From positions 1-27,883 of the IMG/VR virus record IMGVR_UViG_3300000242_000120: 27,883 bases of DNA. One strand, written 5' to 3'. Source of the DNA: a virus. This document shows positions 22,020 through 27,883 of this stretch, piece after piece; positions within the stretch are counted from its first letter, which is position 1; each line of letters opens with the position of its first letter. The position numbers were made by a program, and so were the translations under genes. The notes below the pieces were generated by a model, which saw only the letters and a list, made by a program, of their open reading frames with translations, was not told where the DNA came from and made no database searches.

Positions 22020-23665
22020 TGAATTATTTACATGAATATTATGAACAGATTACTAATGGGAATATTATTGCAGGAGAAGAACTCAAGACTCAACTAACTA
22101 AATTGATTAAGGATTTAGATAATCCAAGATATTATTTTGATGAGAAGCCAGGGAACATACGAGTTGATTTTATTGAGACTTTTTGCAAACATACAAAATC
22201 ACCATTTAATGGATTACCTTTTATACTTGAGCTTTGGGAGAAAGCATTTCTTCAAACTGCATATGGATTTAAATTTAAAGAAACTGGACTTCGCAGATTT
22301 AACGAAGTTCTTTTACTTGTTGCTAGGAAGAATGGTAAAACAACTTTTATTGCAGGCATTGATTTAGCAGAGTTCTTTTTATCTAAAGGCGGAGTTGACA
22401 TTGTTTGCGCTTCTAATACGACAGAACAAGCTAATATACTCTTTGAAGAGATAAACAATATGAGAGAACAATCAAAAGCATTATCTAATGAAAAGAGAAG
22501 TAAGAAAAATATCTTTTTCGTATATAGTCCTAAAACAAAAAATAAAATAAAGAAGCTTTCAGCTCAATCGAGAAACAAAGATGGATATAATATTGAAGTT
22601 GGTTGTATAGATGAAGTTCATGAAATGACGGATTCAAAAGTGTATGATGCTATTAAGCAATCGCAATCAACTAAGAAGGAACCATTAATATTTATAATTA
22701 CTACAGAAGGAACAACAGTTGGTGGATTCTTAGATAAAAAATTGGAATATTGTAGAAGGATGTTAAAAGGTGATATTCAGGATGAACGATTACTTCCGTG
22801 GTTTTATACACAAGATTCAACTCAAGAGATATTTGACGATCCTAGTACTTGGCAAAAATCAAATCCAAGTATAGGAAATATAAAACTTCATTCATATCTG
22901 GATGACTTAATGAATAAATCAAAAAACGACTTATCTACAAGAGTTGCAATGCTATGCAAAGACTTTAATATAAAACAAACAGACCAAGGAGCTTGGTTAT
23001 CATTTGAAGATTTAAGTAATGACGAAACATTTGATATGGAGTTCTTAAGAGATAGTTACGCTATAGGTGGTGTTGATTTATCATCTACCACAGACTTAAC
23101 AGCAAGCATTCTTTTAATTCAGAAAAAAGATAGTAGTAAGAAGTATGTGATTCCTCACTTCTTTATGCCAAGTGAAGTATTAGAAAAAAGGATAAAAGAA
23201 GATAATGTTCCATATGATATTTGGGTAAAAAGAGGGTTAATAACATTAACTGATGGAAATCAAAATGATTTTACTCTAGTAACTGAATGGTATCTTAAAG
23301 TAATAAGAACATATGGCATTAGACCTTTATGGATAGGGTTTGATCCATGGAACAGTCAGTACTGGGTAAAAGAGATGGATGATTCAGGGTTCAATATGGA
23401 AAAAGTAAGACAAGGTATTTACACATTATCTGAACCAATGAAACAATTAGAAGCTGATTTAAGAAATGGCAATCTTATCTATAACAATAATCCAATTCTT
23501 AAATGGTGTCTAGCTAATACGCAAGCAAAGGTTGATGTGAACGGAAATATACAACCATCTAAATTAAACTCTCAATATAAAAGAATAGATGGAACTGTAG
23601 CATTAATAATAGCTTATGCAGTTCTATCTCGTTATAGAAATGATTATGAGAATATGATAAATTAA
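22019..23665 (+). CDS. terL: Terminase large subunit
   Basis: 548 residues. The ATPase part has a Walker A-like VARKNGKTT (101-109) and a Walker B ending in Asp198-Glu199 (VGCIDEVHEM), and the ITTEG segment (about 226) as coupling motif. The nuclease part starts at GGVDLSSTTDLTA (about 348-360), with Asp351 a metal ligand; further acidic residues follow near FDPWN. It belongs to the Terminase_1 family used by HK97-type phages for pumping DNA into proheads and cutting the concatemer. It overlaps the small subunit gene and is followed by a small basic protein gene. Confidence 0.95.
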   Translation: MNYLHEYYEQITNGNIIAGEELKTQLTKLIKDLDNPRYYFDEKPGNIRVDFIETFCKHTKSPFNGLPFILELWEKAFLQTAYGFKFKETGLRRFNEVLLLVARKNGKTTFIAGIDLAEFFLSKGGVDIVCASNTTEQANILFEEINNMREQSKALSNEKRSKKNIFFVYSPKTKNKIKKLSAQSRNKDGYNIEVGCIDEVHEMTDSKVYDAIKQSQSTKKEPLIFIITTEGTTVGGFLDKKLEYCRRMLKGDIQDERLLPWFYTQDSTQEIFDDPSTWQKSNPSIGNIKLHSYLDDLMNKSKNDLSTRVAMLCKDFNIKQTDQGAWLSFEDLSNDETFDMEFLRDSYAIGGVDLSSTTDLTASILLIQKKDSSKKYVIPHFFMPSEVLEKRIKEDNVPYDIWVKRGLITLTDGNQNDFTLVTEWYLKVIRTYGIRPLWIGFDPWNSQYWVKEMDDSGFNMEKVRQGIYTLSEPMKQLEADLRNGNLIYNNNPILKWCLANTQAKVDVNGNIQPSKLNSQYKRIDGTVALIIAYAVLSRYRNDYENMIN

Positions 23666-23734
23666 TCTTTAGAATTATAATTGTTTTTGACAAAATAGAT
23701 CTTTAATGTAAAAATAGAAATAGGAGGTGTTTTA

Positions 23735-23887
23735 ATGGCAAGAAAAATTAGATCTGATGCACGTGTAGGGACTGTTGAAAAGAAACTTGGGTTACCTGCA
23801 GGAACAATTAGAAATAAAGATGGTAGAGATACTAGAAGCGATAAGAAGATTGGAACTATAAGAAAAGAAAATGGCAAGAAAAAATAA
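23735..23887 (+). CDS. Small basic phage protein between terminase and portal genes
   Basis: Fifty codons, MARKIRSDARVGTVEKKLGL..., with AGGAGGTG before the ATG. The protein is very basic and contains two similar halves: SDARVGTVEKKLGLPAGTIRN and SDKKIGTIRKENG, so an SD-x-x-(V/I)GT(V/I) pattern is repeated. Genes of this size in this place are frequent in Firmicutes phages, but no role is known to me. Nucleic-acid binding is possible. A TTGACA upstream (23687-23692) lacks a good -10. A terminator follows directly. Confidence 0.7.
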   Translation: MARKIRSDARVGTVEKKLGLPAGTIRNKDGRDTRSDKKIGTIRKENGKKK

Positions 23888-23893
23888 TAAATT

Positions 23894-23913
23894 GGCACTT
23901 CAAGTGCCTTTTT
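23894..23913 (+). terminator. Terminator between the small basic gene and the portal gene
   Basis: GGCACTT and AAGTGCC pair around a single C and run into five T. It stands inside the head operon, so it probably only lowers expression of downstream genes unless an antiterminator is present. Confidence 0.75.
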
Positions 23914-23939
23914 AATTGCAATAAATAGGATGTGATAAA

Positions 23940-25157
23940 TTGGGAATGTTTGCTAGAAAGAAAAAAGAAGGAGTTACACAATCCTTTAGTTTTATAAGCG
24001 AATTGAATCCTACATTCTTACCATTTGGTAATAATGTATCTCAAAGCGAAGTAGTGAAAATATGTATTGATAGAGTTGCTAGCCAGTGTGCTAAGTTAAA
24101 ACCTAAATACATAAAAACAAAAGAAGATAAGACAGTATCCGAAAAGTCCGGAACACTGTCTTTTTTGTTGAAGCATAAGCCAAATGAATTTATGACTCCT
24201 TACGACTTTATATATCGAGTTGTAAGTTTGTTATTACTAAATGATAATGTTTTTGTATATCCTATGTATGATAGAGTGAATAGAAAACTAAAAGCACTCT
24301 ATCCATTAAATCCATTATTAGTAGAAGCACAACAAGATTCATTAGGATCACATTATCTCAAATTTTATTTTGAAGATGGCCGTGATTTTACATTACCATA
24401 CGAGAATGTTATCCATTTACGTAAATATTATTCAGATCATGATTTGTTTGGAGGGAGTGGTTCTTCAGGAGACCATGAAGCAATACTTAAAACAATAAGT
24501 ATTAACGAGAACTTACTTCAAGGAATCGATAACGCTGTTAAGTCTTCCATGCAAATAAGAGGTATTGTTAAGATGAACGGAATGCTGTCAGAAGCGGACA
24601 AGAAAAAGCAAAGAGATTTGTTTGATGCAGCACTTAGTGATTCAATGAATAATAAAGGAAGTTCAATAATTCCAATTGATTTGAAATCAGATTATATTCC
24701 CTTATCTGTTGATCCTAAATTAATTGATAAGGATACATTAGAATTCTTACAATCTAAAATACTAGATTATTATGGAGTATCAGTTCCACTATTTACTAAC
24801 AAATATACTGAAGAAGATTTTAACTCTTTTTATGAATCAACAATTGAGCCTTTAGCTATTCAACTTAGCGAGGCTTTTTCATTAGGTTTATTAACTGAAA
24901 ATGAAATACAAAGAGGGGAAGAAATAATCTTCTTTAGTGAAAGGCTTCAATATGCATCATGGAATACAAAAGTACAAGCAATAGAAAAGCTAATGGGACT
25001 TGGAATTATGTCTTTAAATGAGTCACGTGCTTTATTAGGTCTTGAACCACTTGAAGGTGGAAGTAAAAGATTACAATCATTAAACTTTGTAGATGCTAGT
25101 AAAGCTAATCTATATCAAGTAGGAAAAGAGGAAAAAGAGAATGAAAATAACGATTAA
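23940..25157 (+). CDS. Portal protein (HK97 family)
   Basis: About 405 residues, typical of HK97/SPP1-like portals. Recognisable stretches are VVKICIDRVASQCAKLKPKYI, LLNDNVFVYPMYDR, YPLNPLLVEAQQD, NVIHLRKYYSDHDLFGGS, and the C-terminal LNESRALLGLEPLEGG. Twelve copies form the ring through which DNA enters and leaves the capsid. The start is a TTG with AGGATG upstream; the ATG six bases downstream is possible. The terminase lies upstream and the protease downstream, the standard order. A terminator-shaped hairpin lies within codons about 64-76. The gene overlaps the next one by 17 bases. Confidence 0.93.
   Translation: MGMFARKKKEGVTQSFSFISELNPTFLPFGNNVSQSEVVKICIDRVASQCAKLKPKYIKTKEDKTVSEKSGTLSFLLKHKPNEFMTPYDFIYRVVSLLLLNDNVFVYPMYDRVNRKLKALYPLNPLLVEAQQDSLGSHYLKFYFEDGRDFTLPYENVIHLRKYYSDHDLFGGSGSSGDHEAILKTISINENLLQGIDNAVKSSMQIRGIVKMNGMLSEADKKKQRDLFDAALSDSMNNKGSSIIPIDLKSDYIPLSVDPKLIDKDTLEFLQSKILDYYGVSVPLFTNKYTEEDFNSFYESTIEPLAIQLSEAFSLGLLTENEIQRGEEIIFFSERLQYASWNTKVQAIEKLMGLGIMSLNESRALLGLEPLEGGSKRLQSLNFVDASKANLYQVGKEEKENENND
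24131..24166 (+). other. Terminator-shaped hairpin inside the portal gene
   Basis: GACAGT (24131-24136) pairs with ACTGTC (24155-24160) and inside it TCCG (24138-24141) pairs with CGGA (24149-24152), with a seven-base loop; six T follow directly. This is the shape of an intrinsic terminator but lies in the reading frame. It may cause partial early termination or simply reflect the coded residues. Confidence 0.45.
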
Positions 25158-25368
25158 CGGAAAGATTAATAAAAATGCTTTGAAATCAATTTTAGATACT
25201 CAAAAAGAAAAGAAAATTATTATTGCTGAATTTTGTAAGAAAGAGAAGCTAAAATCTTTCTTATATAAAGATTCTGAACTGGAATACGAATACAAAGAAG
25301 AACCTAAAATACCTAAACCAAAAACAAAGAAAGTTGAGACTAGAGATGGAAAGATTAAAGGAAACTAG
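25141..25368 (+). CDS. Small charged protein between portal and protease genes
   Basis: Seventy-five residues, lysine- and glutamate-rich, MKITINGKINKNALKSIL..., ending in a KIPKPKTKK tail. It overlaps the portal gene by 17 bases, has GAGGAAAAAGAG upstream of the ATG, and overlaps the protease gene, so it is translated as part of the head operon. I do not recognise the family. It might be a scaffold-like or portal-linked helper, since a scaffolding gene is otherwise not obvious apart from the capsid N-terminus. Confidence 0.6.
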   Translation: MKITINGKINKNALKSILDTQKEKKIIIAEFCKKEKLKSFLYKDSELEYEYKEEPKIPKPKTKKVETRDGKIKGN

Positions 25369-25942
25369 ATTAGCTGATGTAACACTTGAAGAACAAGATG
25401 GCAAAATGATTCTTGAAGGATACGCTATTGTATTTAATCAAGAAACATTAATTGGTGATGAAGATTACGGTTTCATTGAAGAAGTTGATAGAAATGCTTT
25501 ATCAGATGCTTCAATGAAAGATGTACCTATGAAGTACAATCATATGGATTCACATCTTATTATAGCTAGAACAAAGAATAAATCTTTAACATTAAGTATT
25601 GATAACACAGGTCTTAAAGTCCGAGCTGAGTTACTAGATACAACTAGTAACCAAGACATTTATAAAATGGTAAGAAGTGGACTATTAGATAAAATGAGTT
25701 TTGCGTTTACAGTAGATGAACAAATTTGGAATAGAGAAGGCAAAGTACCTAAAAGAACTATTACCAAAATTGATAGATTGTATGATGTGTCAGTTGTGGA
25801 TACACCGGCATATGATTCAACTAGTATTCATGCTCGTTCTTTAGAATCTATGGAGTTAGAACTAAAGGCTATGGACTTAGTGAAAGAGCAAGAACAAATT
25901 AACTTACTAAAACGTAGAATTAAAATTAAAACAATCGTATAA
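25346..25942 (+). CDS. Prohead protease (HK97 family, U35-like)
   Basis: 198 residues from the ATG at 25346; a TTG at 25334 is the alternative start, and both have weak ribosome sites. The active-site histidine is His66 (PMKYNHM) and the serine Ser118 (DKMSFAF), the pattern of HK97-type proteases, followed by YDVSVVDTPAYDST. It cleaves the N-terminal scaffold domain of the capsid protein during maturation. It overlaps the preceding small gene, whose translation probably feeds it, and the capsid gene begins 18 bases after its stop. Confidence 0.93.
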   Translation: MERLKETRLADVTLEEQDGKMILEGYAIVFNQETLIGDEDYGFIEEVDRNALSDASMKDVPMKYNHMDSHLIIARTKNKSLTLSIDNTGLKVRAELLDTTSNQDIYKMVRSGLLDKMSFAFTVDEQIWNREGKVPKRTITKIDRLYDVSVVDTPAYDSTSIHARSLESMELELKAMDLVKEQEQINLLKRRIKIKTIV

Positions 25943-25960
25943 ACTAAAAAAGGAGATAAA

Positions 25961-27094
25961 ATGAATTTAGAAAAAAGAAGAATTGAAATAGAAGAAAGAT
26001 TAAAGGAAATCAGAACATTAGTAGAAACTGAATCTGAACTAGAAAAATTAACTGGATTTGAAACTGAGAGTGATACACTTCAGGAAGAACGCATGATGAT
26101 TGATAAGAAATTATCGATGACATCAAAAATGGATATTCCACCATTAGTAATGGAAAAGAAGAGTACAGTTGATAAAGAAAAACTAGAACTAAGAGGACAA
26201 GAATTAAAAGAGAATCGTGTTATCCAAGTAGCTAGCACAGAGATTTTACTACCAAGTCATACAGCACCTGGTATTGCTCCAGGACCATTCAGTGAAGTAT
26301 CAACATTGGTTGACAAAGTACACATTGTAAATCTGAATGGTGGAGAAACATATAAGAAAAGTTATGTAAAATCAAGTGGTATTGCAGGTACAACAGTTGA
26401 AGGGCTAGCTTATAGCGAATCTGAACCAGCATTTGGTTATCTAACAGTATCAAAAGTTAAAATCACAGTTTATACAGAAATAACTGAAGAATTAGAAAAA
26501 TTACCTAATTTACCATATCAAACAGAAATTCTCAAGCATATCAATTTAGCATTGAAAAAGAAAATATCTGAACAAATCTTAAGAGGTGCAGGAACTGCAA
26601 ATACATTTACTGGTATTTTTAGTGATGCAGCAGTAGCATTAGCAGATACAACTACATTAGAAATCGAAGCAATTACAGATACAACTTTAGATGATATTAT
26701 CTTTGCATATGGTGGAGATGAAGAAGTTGAAGGTGGAGCAGTTGTAATAATAAACAAGAGTGATCTTAGAGCTTTCGCAGGACTTAAGACAAATGATGGA
26801 ATAAAAGTACATACTATAGATACTATTAACAAAACAATTGATGGTATTCCATATATTATAAACTCACATTGTAAAGCAGTTAGTAATCAAGCTACAGCTA
26901 ATGGAGAATATTGTATTGCTTATGGTTCTCTTAAAAACTATGAAGTTCCAGTATTTAGTCCAGTTGAAATTAGTAAATCAAATGATTACAAATTTAAAGA
27001 TGGAATCATTAGCTACAAAGCATCAGTGTTTACTGGCGGTAATGTAGTAGGATATAACGGATTTTTAAGAATTAAGAAAAAAGTAGTGGTGTAA
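25961..27094 (+). CDS. Major capsid protein (HK97 fold)
   Basis: 377 residues with AAAAGGAG before the ATG. Residues 1-90 are a charged coiled coil (LEKRRIEIEERLKEIR...), the delta or scaffold domain that the protease removes. The HK97 core starts near EILLPSHTAPGIA and includes VKITVYTEITEEL, LALKKKISEQILRGAG and the C-terminal AYGSLKNYEV...FKDGIISYKASVFTGG pattern of the phage_capsid family. Location after protease and portal is diagnostic. There is no separate scaffolding gene, as expected for this type. Confidence 0.95.
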   Translation: MNLEKRRIEIEERLKEIRTLVETESELEKLTGFETESDTLQEERMMIDKKLSMTSKMDIPPLVMEKKSTVDKEKLELRGQELKENRVIQVASTEILLPSHTAPGIAPGPFSEVSTLVDKVHIVNLNGGETYKKSYVKSSGIAGTTVEGLAYSESEPAFGYLTVSKVKITVYTEITEELEKLPNLPYQTEILKHINLALKKKISEQILRGAGTANTFTGIFSDAAVALADTTTLEIEAITDTTLDDIIFAYGGDEEVEGGAVVIINKSDLRAFAGLKTNDGIKVHTIDTINKTIDGIPYIINSHCKAVSNQATANGEYCIAYGSLKNYEVPVFSPVEISKSNDYKFKDGIISYKASVFTGGNVVGYNGFLRIKKKVVV

Positions 27095-27126
27095 TAATAA
27101 TTACATTATAAGAGAGGGTTGATAGA

Positions 27127-27423
27127 ATGGCGATTCTAGATACTGTAAAGAAATCATTATTAATACCAATTGGAGAAACTTATGCAGATGATGAACTAAC
27201 AAGTTATATCAATTCTTGTAAAGAACTATTATTATCAATGAGTGTAAATGAAGAAGAAGTCAACGGAGGAATTAATCCTCTCGTTGACTCTTTACTCATT
27301 ATTTATTGTAAAACATTTTTTGGTTATAAATCTGATGGTAGTATCAAAGAACTACCTAAGAGTTTTGGAATGCTACTTAATCAATTAGTTCTAACAAAGG
27401 GAGATGTTCCAATTGTTTCCTAA
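27127..27423 (+). CDS. Head-tail connector (gp6-like adaptor)
   Basis: 98 residues. The all-helical pattern (MAILDTVKKSLLI..., DELTSYINSCKELLLSMSV, then LVDSLLIIYCKTFFGY) and the position directly after the capsid gene match the phage gp6-like/connector family that forms a ring under the portal. GAGAGGGTTGATAGA precedes the ATG. The next gene overlaps. A strong hairpin lies within it at 27258-27289. Confidence 0.8.
   Translation: MAILDTVKKSLLIPIGETYADDELTSYINSCKELLLSMSVNEEEVNGGINPLVDSLLIIYCKTFFGYKSDGSIKELPKSFGMLLNQLVLTKGDVPIVS
27258..27289 (+). other. Long hairpin inside the connector gene
   Basis: AGTCAACGGAGGA (27258-27270) pairs with TCCTC-T-CGTTGACT (27276-27289) with one bulged T and a five-base loop. 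No T run follows, so it is not a classic terminator. It is longer than most chance stems in this A/T-rich DNA. Confidence 0.45.
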
Positions 27424-27721
27424 CAGTCCAAATAGAAGTATTAGCTTATTAAATATTTCATTTGTTAAAGATGAAATTGGGAATAGAACAAAAGTGATCA
27501 CATCACAAAAAGAATTAAATGTCATTGAATTTTCAGTTACATCACAAATATACAAAGAGGGCATGAATGAAGATAATAAAATATCAAGAGCTATTAAGTT
27601 CTTGTCATTCTTATATTCAGGACAAAAGTATGTACTTATAAAAGATGAGTTATATAAAATTGAAAGAACGTATCAGTCATGTGCATTCATAGAACTGTAC
27701 TTATCAAAACAAGATGAGTAA
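27413..27721 (+). CDS. Head closure / head-tail adaptor protein
   Basis: About 102 residues from the TTG at 27413; the ATG at 27404 touches AAGGGAG and is too close, so the TTG with nine-base spacing is preferred. NISFVKDEIGNRTKVITSQKELNVIEFSVTSQIYKEG and KYVLIKDELYKIERTYQ show the strand-rich pattern of Siphovirus head-closure proteins (SPP1 gp16-like). These seal the portal-connector channel after packaging. It overlaps both its neighbours, as is normal in this operon. Confidence 0.75.
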   Translation: MFPNSPNRSISLLNISFVKDEIGNRTKVITSQKELNVIEFSVTSQIYKEGMNEDNKISRAIKFLSFLYSGQKYVLIKDELYKIERTYQSCAFIELYLSKQDE

Positions 27722-27883
27722 AAGTATACTTATTGATGATTTACCTGATGACTTAATTGATGTGATTAATAAGTATTCAAATGATATTAAAAAAAAGATT
27801 GAAAAAGAACTCGAAGACAGTAGTAATTCAATAATAAATAGTATTAAAACAGATGCTCCAAGAAGTGGTAGAGGTAAAGCACT
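27714..27883 (+). CDS. HK97-gp10-like tail-completion protein (partial)
   Basis: Runs from an ATG overlapping the previous stop by eight bases to the window edge (56 codons plus two bases). The visible part, MSKSILIDDLPDDLIDVINKYSNDIKKKIEKELEDSSNSIINSI, then KTDAPRSGRGKA, fits the HK97-gp10 family: a helical N-terminus followed by a P-R/K-x-S/T-G-x-x motif. Such proteins complete the head-tail joint. The C-terminus is missing. Confidence 0.7.
   Translation, partial: MSKSILIDDLPDDLIDVINKYSNDIKKKIEKELEDSSNSIINSIKTDAPRSGRGKA

Noticed and set aside
22287-22311. Eight-base stem in the terminase large subunit gene
   Set aside because: Short stem with a G-T pair and nine-base loop, no T run; expected by chance in a gene of this length.
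1-27883. Mycoplasma-type code with TGA as tryptophan
   Set aside because: All major genes are complete under the standard code and several end in TGA at sensible places.

Overview
The window is an AT-rich stretch of a temperate siphophage-type prophage, or a phage-derived integrative element, from a low-GC Gram-positive-like host (Bacillota or a walled relative of the Mollicutes). Evidence for the host type is the strong purine-rich Shine-Dalgarno sites, A/T-ending codons, occasional TTG starts, TGA used as a true stop (for example at the HNH and three-helix membrane protein genes), and HK97-type head genes of the kind found in Firmicutes phages. I cannot name the genus. No ribosomal, tRNA or ordinary chromosomal gene is visible, so neither element boundary can be placed.

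Layout. (1) 1-3101, minus strand: two overlapping large serine recombinases (the first cut by the window edge) preceded by a 47-codon gene. (2) 3126-4087: a minus-strand XRE repressor, its promoter carrying a palindromic operator, and a divergent control region. (3) 4088-6253, plus strand: a Cro-like HTH protein, a tyrosine recombinase, a Bro-N/ANT antirepressor and an excisionase-like HTH protein, forming the early operon. (4) 6266-12308: a 6-kb block bordered by two copies of a 35-bp repeat (32/35 identical). It contains a Lin1244/DnaD-like replication protein, a coiled-coil protein, and an Eco57I-like restriction-modification pair (fused nuclease-methylase-specificity protein plus a second adenine methylase). 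(5) 12415-15745: a zinc-hook AAA_13/RloC-like ATPase and a PD-(D/E)XK nuclease fused to a RAMA domain, ending in a terminator. (6) 15794-19684: a DNA-binding protein, a ParB-methyltransferase fusion, a papain/C39-like protein, a DUF6329 protein, an S-adenosylmethionine synthetase and an HNH nuclease. (7) 19694-21662: two accessory ('moron') units, each with its own promoter and terminator. One encodes a HEPN-like protein, the other two membrane proteins and a short proline-rich peptide. (8) 21684-27883: terminase small and large subunits, a small basic protein, portal, prohead protease, HK97 capsid, connector, head closure, and the start of an HK97-gp10-like gene.

How it fits together. Regions 1-3 form a lysogeny switch with three recombinases. 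Regions 4-5 look like a prophage-borne defence island: modification and cleavage by the type IIG system, next to an SMC-like ATPase and a nuclease carrying a domain associated with adenine-methylation systems. The region also encodes three DNA methyltransferases and its own SAM synthetase, so methyl-donor supply seems to be part of the element's strategy. The combination of ATPase, RAMA nuclease and type IIG system, with the repeat bordering half of it, is the best candidate for an undescribed system. That conclusion is inference from gene content and order.
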